Assembly: GCA_002721365.1 (NCBI GenBank)
Contig: PBKC01000043.1
Span: 1 to 64,000 of the forward strand
Direction: 5' to 3'
DNA length: 64,000 nucleotides
From: Rhodospirillaceae bacterium
GTDB lineage: Bacteria > Pseudomonadota > Alphaproteobacteria > GCA-2721365
Shown here: in pieces, positions 45,156-52,638 of the stretch
How positions within the stretch are numbered: the first letter of the stretch is position 1
How the letters are laid out: each line of letters opens with the position of its first letter
Translations under genes and position numbers: made by a program
Notes under the pieces: generated by a model
What the model was told of the DNA's origin: nothing
What the model saw: only the letters and a program-made list of their open reading frames with translations
Database searches by the model: none

Positions 45156-46136
45156 ATGCGGTGGATGGCTGCCCTCGCGGCGGTGATGACGATGGCGGCG
45201 GCGGGACCGGCCGTGGCCGCGGAGAAGATCGACTTCATCCTCAACTGGATCGCCGGCGGCGACCACGCCCCCTACTACTACGCCCAGAGCCAGGGCTGGT
45301 ACGCGGAAGCCGGGCTCGACGTCGACATCAGCCAGGGCCAGGGATCGACGGTCTCCACCCAGCGGGTCGGGGCCGGCGCCAGCGATCTCGGCCTCGCCGA
45401 TCTCAGCACCGCCCTGGTTGCCCGCGGCCGTGGCGCCGACGTCGTCGCGGTGATGAGCGTCTATGTGAACTCGCCCTATGGCCTCTACTGGCTGAAGAGC
45501 TCAGGCATCGAAGGCGTCGAGGACATGCCGGGCCACAGCATCGGCAATCCGCCGGGCGACGCGGCGCGGGCGATGTGGCCGGCGCTCGCCCAGGCGGCGG
45601 GCATCGATCCCACATCGGTGCGCTGGGTGAACGTCCAGCCCAACGCCAAGCTCTCGGCGCTGAAGTCGGGAGCGATCGACGTCACCACCTCGTTCTACAA
45701 CATCCACCACATCTTCCAGCGTGAGCTCGGCGACGACATGGGCTTCCTCGCCTGGAAGGACTACGGCTTCAACCCCTACAGCAACGCGTTCATCGCCAAC
45801 GGCGACTTCCTCGCCGAACATGGCGACGCGGTGAAGGCCTTCGTCCAGGTCAGCCAGCGCGCCTTCGCGGCTTGCGCCGACGATCCCGATCCCTGCATCC
45901 GTGCCCTCGTCGAGACCAACACCGGCCTCCAGTTCGAGACCGAGCGCGCCAACTGGGACCTCGTCGCCGAGCTGATCGCGGACGATGATGCCCGCTCCGT
46001 CGCCATGGGCTATCTGGCGCCCGCGCGCATGCAGAGCGACTACGCGCTGGTGGCCGAGTATTTCGACATCACACCCTTCGCGATCGAGGATGCGTATACG
46101 AACGACATGCTCGACCGGGCGATCAGGCTGCCCTAA
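45156..46136 (+). CDS. NMT1/THI5-like ABC transporter substrate-binding protein
   Basis: Start at the ATG at 45156, with GGAGG 5 bases upstream. The 326-residue product has a signal peptide (MRWMAALAAVMTMAAAGPAVAA). The mature part is an NMT1/SsuA-type periplasmic binding protein: KIDFILNWIAGGDHAPYYYAQSQGWY, GLDVDISQGQGSTVSTQRVGAG and ADLSTALVARGRGADVVAVM. This family binds pyrimidine-like compounds, sulfonates or small aromatic/heterocyclic acids. No permease or ATPase follows: the next gene is convergent. The transporter core must be encoded elsewhere or be lost. Under the TetR operator. Confidence 0.9.
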   Translation: MRWMAALAAVMTMAAAGPAVAAEKIDFILNWIAGGDHAPYYYAQSQGWYAEAGLDVDISQGQGSTVSTQRVGAGASDLGLADLSTALVARGRGADVVAVMSVYVNSPYGLYWLKSSGIEGVEDMPGHSIGNPPGDAARAMWPALAQAAGIDPTSVRWVNVQPNAKLSALKSGAIDVTTSFYNIHHIFQRELGDDMGFLAWKDYGFNPYSNAFIANGDFLAEHGDAVKAFVQVSQRAFAACADDPDPCIRALVETNTGLQFETERANWDLVAELIADDDARSVAMGYLAPARMQSDYALVAEYFDITPFAIEDAYTNDMLDRAIRLP

Positions 46137-46217
46137 GCGGCGCCCACCTCACCCTCCCCACCTTCGGCGGGTTCCCTCCCTCCTCCCGCAAGCGGCCGAG
46201 AGGGCAACACTCTTTCT

Positions 46218-46245
46218 CCCTCTCCACCCCCGGGGGTGGAGAGGG
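46218..46245. repeat. Perfect 28-base palindrome of the C-rich/G-rich family
   Basis: CCCTCTCCACCCCC (46218-46231) is followed at once by its exact reverse complement (46232-46245). It lies between the convergent binding-protein and GNAT genes and is the cleanest copy of the family. It could serve as a bidirectional stop for transcription. Confidence 0.8.
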
Positions 46246-46278
46246 TCGGGGTGAGGCGGGGGAGTAAGCTCCGACTTC

Positions 46279-47142
46279 TCAGCCGAGCTCCGGCCCCGCC
46301 GCCGCGAACAGGCGCGTGGGATCGCCCCAGCCCGCGGTGTCGCCGGTCGCCATGCGGGTGAAGGGGCGCTGGCCGGTGAAGCCCGCGCGGGCGAGCCAGG
46401 CATTGAAGCCGGAGTGACGGTCGGCGGCATCGAGGAACACGCGGCCCTCTGCCCCTGTGAGCGCGCGGGCGGCGAGCGCGATAGCCGTGCTCTCGTCATC
46501 CGCCGCGACGGGGCCGAGCTGGAGCGCCAGCCGGCCGTCGCGGGCGAGGACGAAGCCGGTGACGCGGCCGGCCTCCTCCGCGACGAAACGGCAATCGGGG
46601 CAGCGTTCGGCGAGATGGGCGATCATCGCCAGCCGGTCGGCCCCGAACATCGCCCGGTCGAAGGCGGTGACCGCCGCGAGATCGCCGGGCTCCATCGGCC
46701 GGACGGCCACCGGACGCGGCGGGGCCGGCGGGGCGGGCCTGTCCGCTTCCAGCCGCGTCAGCCCCCACTGGTCGCGAAAGCCGAGCGGCAGGTAGATGTT
46801 GCGGCCGGCCGGCGTCGCATCGAGGACGGCGGCCGCACCCCGCGCGGCGATCGCGTCGAGGCAGCGGTGGAGAAGGCGGGTGCCGATGCCCTGGCCGCGG
46901 CGGCTCGCCGTCACCAGCACCATGTTCACCCAGGCGAAGCGGTCGCCATAGGGCAGGATCATCGCCGAGGCGATGGGCGTTTCTCCCTCCCACAGGCCCC
47001 AGCCGGCGCCATGGTCGATTAGGAAGGCCCAGTCCGCGACCGTCTGATTCCACCCGGCCTCAGAGGAAAGGGCGATCAGGTGCGGGGCGTCGTCCGGGCG
47101 AAGCGGGCGTTCGTCGCGGGCGTGGGGGGAAGAGGTCGGCAT
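46279..47142 (-). CDS. GNAT-family N-acetyltransferase with tandem acetyltransferase-like domains
   Basis: I prefer the ATG at 47142 (MPTSSPHARDERP); one at 47169 lies in a repeat-flanked region. The product is 287 residues. The N-terminal half is a GNAT domain with the acetyl-CoA loop RRGQGIGTRLLHRC and GFRDQWGL. The C-terminal half (from about 145) repeats the fold with RPMEPGDLAAVTAFDRAMFGADR, as in the acetyltransferase_18 type. The substrate is unknown. It lies downstream of the epimerase pair on the same strand, but a strong inverted repeat separates them, so cotranscription is doubtful. Confidence 0.85.
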   Translation of the reverse strand: MPTSSPHARDERPLRPDDAPHLIALSSEAGWNQTVADWAFLIDHGAGWGLWEGETPIASAMILPYGDRFAWVNMVLVTASRRGQGIGTRLLHRCLDAIAARGAAAVLDATPAGRNIYLPLGFRDQWGLTRLEADRPAPPAPPRPVAVRPMEPGDLAAVTAFDRAMFGADRLAMIAHLAERCPDCRFVAEEAGRVTGFVLARDGRLALQLGPVAADDESTAIALAARALTGAEGRVFLDAADRHSGFNAWLARAGFTGQRPFTRMATGDTAGWGDPTRLFAAAGPELG

Positions 47143-47178
47143 CGGGGGCTGTCGCGTTCCCCACCTCACCCCGACCCT

Positions 47179-47253
47179 CTCCCCCCCGATGGGGCGGAGA
47201 GGGAGAGGATAGGCGTGGAGTCGATGCCCCCCCTCCGCCCCATCGGGGGGGAG
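47179..47253. repeat. Long inverted repeat, 20-bp perfect arms
   Basis: The arm at 47179-47198 (starts CTCCCCCCCG) is the exact reverse complement of 47234-47253; the 35-base spacer contains more C/G-rich repeat. It sits between the epimerase-pair operon and the GNAT gene. It belongs to the same intergenic family as 43045 and 46218. Confidence 0.8.
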
Positions 47254-47308
47254 GGGTAAGGGGCGGTGGGGAACGCGAGGTCCGAAATTACGATCTCCGA
47301 CTGCCGTG

Positions 47309-48349
47309 TCAGAACCGCCCGTCGCGGCTCTCGTAGCGGGTGGGCTTGCCGTAGAGAAGCTGGCCGCGCTGGCGCCAGTCCACCGTCCAATCGATCATCC
47401 GCGAGACCGGTACGACGGGATAGCCGAACAGGCGGCTCTGCTGGGCGTCGCTTACCACCCAGGAGCACTTCGCCTCCTCGCCGACGAAGATCGGCGGGCG
47501 GCCCAGGCGGCGGCCGAATTCCTCGGCGATGGTGCGGATGCTCACGGTCTCCGGCCCGGTGATGTTCAGTGGCGAGGCCGGCGTCGTGCAGTGGAGGAGC
47601 GCGCGGAGGATGTGGTTGACCGCGTCGCCCTGCCAGATCACCGGCGCGTGGCTCGCGGTCAAGTCGATCGGGCGGTCCTCGGCGACCCAGCCGGCGACGT
47701 CCTGCAGCACGCCGTAGCGGAGGTCGATCGCATAGGCCAGGCGCATCAGCCGGCCGGGGGTCCCGTAGCGGCCGGAGAAGTACTGGAAGATGCGCTCCCG
47801 CCCGACGCAGGAATTGGCGTATTCGCCGGGCGGGGCCGGCGGCACGTCCTCGGTCGCGCCGTTCTCGGCGACCGGCGTGAACGGATAGACGCAGAGGGTC
47901 GAGAAGGCGACGATCCGCGACTCGCGGAAGGCCTCGGCGACCAGCCCCGGCACCATGGCGTTCATCGCCCAGGAGAAGGGCTCGTCGCCGGTGGTGCCGA
48001 ACTTGCGCCCGGCCATGAAGACCACGTTCTTGGTCTTGGGCAGGGCCTCCACCGCGTCGCGGTTGAGAAGGTCGCAGGCGATAGTCTCGACGCCCCAGGA
48101 CTCGAGCTTCTCGCGCATGCCGGGGTTGGAGAAGCGGGCGATGCCGGTGACCCGTTTGTCGGGGGCGGCGCGTTTCGCCATCCGCGCCAGTACCATTCCC
48201 ACCTTGCCGGCGACGCCCAGAACGGTGATGTCGCCGTCCAGACGCGCGAAGTCGTCGACCAGCCCCTGGGTCGGGCGCGCCATGAAGTCTTCCAGCGCCT
48301 CCTCGTCGGCGATGGTCTCCGGCAGGTCGTTGGTCAGAAGCTCGGTCAT
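47309..48349 (-). CDS. NAD-dependent epimerase/dehydratase family protein, paralogue A
   Basis: A 346-residue extended SDR counted from the ATG at 48349 (MTELLTNDLPETI). The nucleotide-binding region is TVLGVAGKVGMVLARMAKRA, with the second landmark [13 protein letters not shown]. The usual Tyr-x3-Lys catalytic pair is not obvious; a Y/S-rich stretch ([13 protein letters not shown]) is in the expected place, with Arg where Lys would be. It is the same length as the upstream neighbour and closely similar along its whole length (RFSxPGxxxxLxx[25 protein letters not shown], [11 protein letters not shown]). Expressed in an operon under operator site 3. Confidence 0.87.
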   Translation of the reverse strand: MTELLTNDLPETIADEEALEDFMARPTQGLVDDFARLDGDITVLGVAGKVGMVLARMAKRAAPDKRVTGIARFSNPGMREKLESWGVETIACDLLNRDAVEALPKTKNVVFMAGRKFGTTGDEPFSWAMNAMVPGLVAEAFRESRIVAFSTLCVYPFTPVAENGATEDVPPAPPGEYANSCVGRERIFQYFSGRYGTPGRLMRLAYAIDLRYGVLQDVAGWVAEDRPIDLTASHAPVIWQGDAVNHILRALLHCTTPASPLNITGPETVSIRTIAEEFGRRLGRPPIFVGEEAKCSWVVSDAQQSRLFGYPVVPVSRMIDWTVDWRQRGQLLYGKPTRYESRDGRF

Positions 48350-48372
48350 CTCTCTCCCCTCGCGTGCGGCCG

Positions 48373-49413
48373 TCAGTAGCGGCCGTCCCGTGTCTCGTAA
48401 TGGGTCGGCTTGCCGAGGCTCGGCATGTCGCTGGCGATCCAGTCGGCGGTCCAGTCGATCATCCGGCCCAACGGCACGGACGGATAGCCGAACAGCGCCT
48501 GCGCCTCGGCGGTATTCACCAGCCAGGCCTTCGGCGACTCCTCGCCGACCAGGATCGGCGGCACGCCCAGCCGGCGGCCGAAGGCCTGGGCGAGCGCCCG
48601 GATGCTCACCGTCTCCGGCCCGCTGACATTGATCGGCGTCGTGGGTGCGGTGCAGTGGCCTAATGCGCGGAGCGCCATGGCGTTGGCGTCGCCCTGCCAG
48701 ATGACGTTCACATGGCCCATCGAGACGTCGATCGGCGCCTGGTCGCGAACCTTGCGGGCGACGTCGTGAAGGACGCCGTAGCGCATGTCGATCGCATAGT
48801 TGAGACGGAACAGGCGACCAGGTGTACCGTGGATACGGGAGAGATACTGGAAGATGCGCTCCCGCCCGACGCAGGAGACGGCATATTCGCCGGCCGGCGG
48901 TTCGGGCGGCAGGTCCTCGGTCGCACCGCCATGGGCCACGGTGACGTAGGGATAGACGCAACCGGTCGAGAAGGCGACGATCCGCGAGGCGGCGAAGGCT
49001 TCACCGATCCAGGCCGGGACCTGGACGTTCATCGCCCAGGTCAGCGGTTCGTTCCCCGCCGAGCCGAACTTGCGGCCTGCCATGAAGACGACGTTGGGAA
49101 GGCGCGGCAGCGCCTCGATCTCGGTGCGGTCGAGAAGATCGGCACGGATCGTTTCGACGCCCCAGCCATTGAGCCGCTGTTCGAGACCCGGTTCGCTGAA
49201 CCGGGCCACGCCGACGACTCGTTTCTCCGGCGCGGCGCGCTTGGCCAGCCGGGCGAGCGTCGGCCCCATCTTGCCGCCGACCCCAATGATCAGGATATCG
49301 CCATCCAGCGCCTTCAGGTCCCGGACCAAAGCCGGTGCCGGTTGCGTCATCACCTCTTCCAGGTGTTCGACGCTCTCCAACCGGTCGGGAAGTACGGACT
49401 CGTCAGCGGACAT
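48373..49413 (-). CDS. NAD-dependent epimerase/dehydratase family protein, paralogue B
   Basis: A 346-residue protein, the first gene of the pair. Nucleotide-binding region: [22 protein letters not shown], then [25 protein letters not shown] and [21 protein letters not shown]. As in paralogue A, the catalytic-site lysine of classical epimerases appears replaced ([10 protein letters not shown]). The AAGTAACC-N4-GGTTACTT palindrome ends 17 bases upstream of the ATG, so the pair is probably TetR-controlled. Only 23 bases separate it from paralogue A. The substrate is likely a sugar or sugar acid; two copies may form a hetero-oligomer or act on successive steps. Confidence 0.87.
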   Translation of the reverse strand: MSADESVLPDRLESVEHLEEVMTQPAPALVRDLKALDGDILIIGVGGKMGPTLARLAKRAAPEKRVVGVARFSEPGLEQRLNGWGVETIRADLLDRTEIEALPRLPNVVFMAGRKFGSAGNEPLTWAMNVQVPAWIGEAFAASRIVAFSTGCVYPYVTVAHGGATEDLPPEPPAGEYAVSCVGRERIFQYLSRIHGTPGRLFRLNYAIDMRYGVLHDVARKVRDQAPIDVSMGHVNVIWQGDANAMALRALGHCTAPTTPINVSGPETVSIRALAQAFGRRLGVPPILVGEESPKAWLVNTAEAQALFGYPSVPLGRMIDWTADWIASDMPSLGKPTHYETRDGRY

Positions 49414-49429
49414 CGGCGGCTCCGGCCCA

Positions 49430-49449
49430 AAGTAACCAGACGGTTACTT
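49430..49449. promoter_or_regulatory. TetR-type operator, site 3 (upstream of epimerase pair)
   Basis: Perfect AAGTAACC (49430-49437), spacer AGAC, GGTTACTT (49442-49449). It is 17 bases upstream of the paralogue B start codon and 36 bases past the stop of the flavoprotein gene on the same strand. The spacer differs from sites 1 and 2 while the arms are identical to site 1. Confidence 0.85.
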
Positions 49450-49485
49450 CTCTAGCCCGGCTCCGCCGCCCCGGTCAACTGCGGG

Positions 49486-50553
49486 TCACCACTCCGGATG
49501 CACGGCCTTGAACCGGATGGCGAGGCCGGGGTCGTACATCGGTGCACCACCCATCATCACGGCATAGGCGCCGGCATCGAAATAGGCCTGGGCGTCCTCG
49601 ACCGCCATCACGCCGCCGACGCCGACGACCTTGAGGTCGAGTTTGTCGCGGCCGATGGTCTCGACCGCGTCGCGGACGCTGCCCAGGCAGGCGTCGCGGA
49701 CGCCGGTGCCGAGGATGCCGGCATTCTCACGGCCCGTGCCGAAATAGGGCCGGCCGTCGCTGCCGCGCACCGGACGGGAGACGCCGTTGACCAGGATCAC
49801 GCCGCTGGCCTTGCCGTCGACGGCGCGGAGCAGCGCGTCCAGCGGCGCGCGTTCGGGGATGTAGCCCACCTTCAACAGCACCGGCGTGTCGCCGACCGCC
49901 TTCCGCATCGCGGCGGCGATCCGTCCCGACAGGGCGGCGTCCATGAAGATGTCGCCTTCGGCCGTGGTGACGTTGGGGCAGGAGAGGTTTGCCTCGACCA
50001 CCTGGGCGCCGGCGGCCTTGGCCATGCCGGCCAGCTCACCGAACTCCTCGATCATCGCCTCCGCCGCCGCACCCTTGGCCGGGGTGGCGACGCTGGAGAC
50101 GATCAGCACCTGTCCGGGGCCGATGGCCTCACGCGCCTGGGCGACATCGGCCATCCAGGTCTCCGGGTCCTTGGACGGCATGCCGAAGGAGACTGTGCTG
50201 GTGGTGCGGGCGATCTCGGCCGGTTGGCCGGGGCCGGCGATCTGCGCCTCGCTGCGCGCGGCGCCGTCCAGCGGTGAATCGCGGTCGATGAACGCCCAGT
50301 TCGGCGGCTCGTAGCAGGGCCGGTAGGCGCGGCGGACGGTCTTGTAGGTGAGGAGATCGAAACCGGCGCGAGCGTAGAACTCGATCCATTTCGAATTGAG
50401 CAGCAGGCCCGCGGCGATCCCGATTCGGGACTTCACCGGATAGCCGAAGAACTCCTTCTCCGGCGTCTCCGGCACGGGTCCCAGAGAGCCCTCGAAACTG
50501 GGTCCCTGGTCGTAATTCCAGTCATAGCTCTGGTCGATCCGATAGGTGCCCAT
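49486..50553 (-). CDS. Dihydroorotate-dehydrogenase-like FMN protein
   Basis: Start at the ATG at 50553 (MGTYRIDQSYDW), with GGAGAGGG upstream. The 355-residue product is a TIM-barrel flavoprotein of the dihydroorotate/dihydropyrimidine dehydrogenase group. Landmarks are VVEANLSCPNVT, PVLLKVGYIPE and the phosphate-binding VGVGGVMAVEDAQAYFDAGAYAVMMGGAPMY. The N-terminal DWNYDQGPSFEG stretch is not typical of PyrD. It differs from class 2 PyrD and has no ferredoxin domain, so its oxidant is unknown. It reads toward the epimerase pair but has an operator between, so it is probably a separate unit. pyrE is 3 kb away, but this gene is unlikely to be the biosynthetic PyrD. Confidence 0.8.
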   Translation of the reverse strand: MGTYRIDQSYDWNYDQGPSFEGSLGPVPETPEKEFFGYPVKSRIGIAAGLLLNSKWIEFYARAGFDLLTYKTVRRAYRPCYEPPNWAFIDRDSPLDGAARSEAQIAGPGQPAEIARTTSTVSFGMPSKDPETWMADVAQAREAIGPGQVLIVSSVATPAKGAAAEAMIEEFGELAGMAKAAGAQVVEANLSCPNVTTAEGDIFMDAALSGRIAAAMRKAVGDTPVLLKVGYIPERAPLDALLRAVDGKASGVILVNGVSRPVRGSDGRPYFGTGRENAGILGTGVRDACLGSVRDAVETIGRDKLDLKVVGVGGVMAVEDAQAYFDAGAYAVMMGGAPMYDPGLAIRFKAVHPEW

Positions 50554-50721
50554 GACCCTCTCCGATGGCGGCTCATTGTATCGAGTAGGAACGGATATAG
50601 GTTCATGGTGACCCGGCCTCGGCCGATTTGGCAAGCCGGGTTGATCTCGATCAGCGACGAAAATGGGCGGCCGACTGTTCTTTCGACATGTTGCCGGCAA
50701 CGAGATCAGGAGCATCGACGA

Positions 50722-51126
50722 ATGCTGACCATCAGCCCTGAAAAGGTCTGCTTCATCATCATCAAGGCCCGTGAGTTCGACGCCAAGGTCGACCCGGTCG
50801 AGCCCGATCCGGCGTCCGATGGAGCCGATGACGGAGAGCGTGAAATTCTGGAGGACTATGCGGACGACGCCACGGCGGAGGAATTGCGGAGCGTCCTGAC
50901 GGCCTGCAATGTCGACGAACTCGCGGATCTGGTTGCGCTCACCTGGATCGGGCGCGGCGACTACGACGGAAAGCAGTGGGACAACGCCCGTGGCCTCGCC
51001 GGCGAACGGGCGACGGCACATGGTCCGAGCTATCTGATGGAGACTCCGCTCCTCGGTGACTATCTGGAGGAAGGGCTGTCCCAGCTCGGCTATTCCTGCG
51101 AGGATTACGAACTCGGGCATCTGTAG
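50722..51126 (+). CDS. DUF3775 domain-containing protein
   Basis: The ATG at 50722 gives a 134-residue protein (MLTISPEKVCFIIIKAREFDAK). The DUF3775 pattern continues with DVNELADLVALTWIGRGDY-like sequence (here VDELADLVALTWIGRGDY) and a C-terminal LGDYLEEGLSQLGYSCEDYELG. It is strongly acidic and cytoplasmic, with no known function. The frame is open further upstream but that part is unlike the family. The start is 168 bases from the divergent flavoprotein gene. Confidence 0.85.
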   Translation: MLTISPEKVCFIIIKAREFDAKVDPVEPDPASDGADDGEREILEDYADDATAEELRSVLTACNVDELADLVALTWIGRGDYDGKQWDNARGLAGERATAHGPSYLMETPLLGDYLEEGLSQLGYSCEDYELGHL

Positions 51127-51215
51127 TCCACGCCGGCTCCCTGGCCCTGGAGCCGCGAGTCCGGCAAACCCGCACCCATCCCCGGCCGGGACGGGCGGGC
51201 AGAAAGGAGCCAGCC

Positions 51216-52037
51216 GTGGAACATGTCGCCGAAGTGCCCGAGGGTGAGGCCACTGGCGCCACCGCCATGCTCTATCGCGACATCAGGGCGGTGACCGGGT
51301 GTGGGATGGTGAATCTCATATACCGCCATCTCGCCGCCGAGCCCGGCCATCTCGAATGGGCTTGGGGGGCCGTTCGGCCGCTGTTCGTGTCAGGGGAAAT
51401 CAGCCTGACCCGGGCGGCGCTGGTGGAGACGCTGGAACTTCCGGCCGCGCGCCCGTTACCGGCTTCGGCCTTCCGGCTGGTCGGGGTCGACGGCGATGCG
51501 ATCCGGGCGATTGCCGCCGTGCTCGACCACTACAACCGCGGCAACAGCGGCAATCTGTTCGCGATCGGGGCGCTGCTCCATGCGATCGAGGCGGGGCGCG
51601 GTGGCCGAGGGGCGGACCTGCCCGCCGAATCGCCGGCGGAGCCAGAACCGTTGCCTCCGATACTGCCCCTCGATGCGATGACGCCGGATGTCGCCGATCT
51701 CGTCCTCGCACTGAGCGCACCCGTCGCGACCGCCGACAATCCCCTCATTCCCAGTCTCTACCGCCATCTCGCGCTGTGGCCGGGTTTTCTCGCCCTCGGA
51801 GCAGCGCGGGTATTGCCGATGCATGAAGCGGGCATGGTCGAAGAGCTGGCAGCGACGCTGCATCATCGTGCCGATGCGGCCGCCGAGACCATGGCACGCA
51901 AGCTTTCGGCGCAAGGCGGATTGCCGGTGAACTGCGACCGATCGGCGATCACTCGGTTGTTGCGGTCCTTTACGACCGGCCCGGTGCCGACGATGGTCGT
52001 GATCGGTCTGGTCCTCAGACGGATGCTCCCCGTCTAA
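51216..52037 (+). CDS. DehI-like (haloacid dehalogenase group I fold) protein
   Basis: A 273-residue, mostly helical protein with two similar halves. Each half has a related core: MLYRDIRAVTGCGMVNLIYRHLAAEPGHLEWAWGAVRP and, later, NPLIPSLYRHLALWPGFLALGAA. This internal duplication and the YRDIR..VNLIYRHLA stretch resemble DehI, which hydrolyses D- and L-2-haloalkanoic acids. The catalytic aspartate of DehI could not be placed with certainty. Homologues without dehalogenase activity are common, so I do not claim activity. It starts 89 bases after DUF3775 on the same strand. Confidence 0.6.
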   Translation: MEHVAEVPEGEATGATAMLYRDIRAVTGCGMVNLIYRHLAAEPGHLEWAWGAVRPLFVSGEISLTRAALVETLELPAARPLPASAFRLVGVDGDAIRAIAAVLDHYNRGNSGNLFAIGALLHAIEAGRGGRGADLPAESPAEPEPLPPILPLDAMTPDVADLVLALSAPVATADNPLIPSLYRHLALWPGFLALGAARVLPMHEAGMVEELAATLHHRADAAAETMARKLSAQGGLPVNCDRSAITRLLRSFTTGPVPTMVVIGLVLRRMLPV

Positions 52038-52045
52038 GTTTCTGG

Positions 52046-52279
52046 TCAGGCGCCGGTCCTGCGCCGGAGGACGGGCTTCGACTCCTGGTCCGATCCCAAC
52101 GGCGCCGCGAACGGCTGGACCGCCGCCCAGCCCGCCACGCTCAACAGCATCGCACAGCCCAGGCTGCCCGCCATCAGCAGATCGCTGCGTCCGGAAAGCT
52201 CGGTCACAACGGCGCCGAGCAGCCCGCCGACCGCGCCATAGGCGAACGCCATAAGACTGAGGATGGCTAGTAAACGCAT
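52046..52279 (-). CDS. Small two-helix membrane protein
   Basis: The ATG at 52279 ([15 protein letters not shown], with GGGGA upstream) gives 77 residues. There are two hydrophobic segments (about 3-24 and 30-55) separated by TELSGRSD, and a charged tail ([15 protein letters not shown]). I recognise no family. It ends 8 bases from the DehI-like stop. Small size and absence of a family make it uncertain. Confidence 0.5.
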   Translation of the reverse strand: MRLLAILSLMAFAYGAVGGLLGAVVTELSGRSDLLMAGSLGCAMLLSVAGWAAVQPFAAPLGSDQESKPVLRRRTGA

Positions 52280-52454
52280 CGGAAATCCCCGATCAGTGCA
52301 ATTGCGCCTGAAACACTCGATCGAAGAATCCGGTTGCCCGAGCCGATCCGGGTCGAGTCGGCGCCCTATCCTGATCCGCTGCAACCGAATACCGGGCTAC
52401 GCGTTGATTTCCTGTGGTTGGCGGAGCAACCGAAGAAATACTTGGAGGTTCCCT

Positions 52455-52637
52455 ATGCTCGGTTGGGCAATATTCTTTTTGATTGTGGCGCTGGTGGCAG
52501 CCATCTTCGGATTCGGCGGTGTCGCCGCTGTCGCCACGAACATCGCGCAGATCCTGTTCGTGGTGTTCATCGTGCTGTTCATCCTGACCCTGATCGTCCA
52601 CCTCGTGCGCGGACGCGGCCCGCGTCCGCCAGTGTGA
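52455..52637 (+). CDS. DUF1328 small membrane protein (YtjA-like)
   Basis: A 60-residue protein starting at the ATG at 52455, with GGAGG 6 bases upstream. It matches DUF1328: [22 protein letters not shown] and two transmembrane helices, then a short basic tail. Members are often stress-induced. It ends one base before the amidohydrolase stop on the other strand. Confidence 0.88.
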   Translation: MLGWAIFFLIVALVAAIFGFGGVAAVATNIAQILFVVFIVLFILTLIVHLVRGRGPRPPV

Positions 52638-52638
52638 T

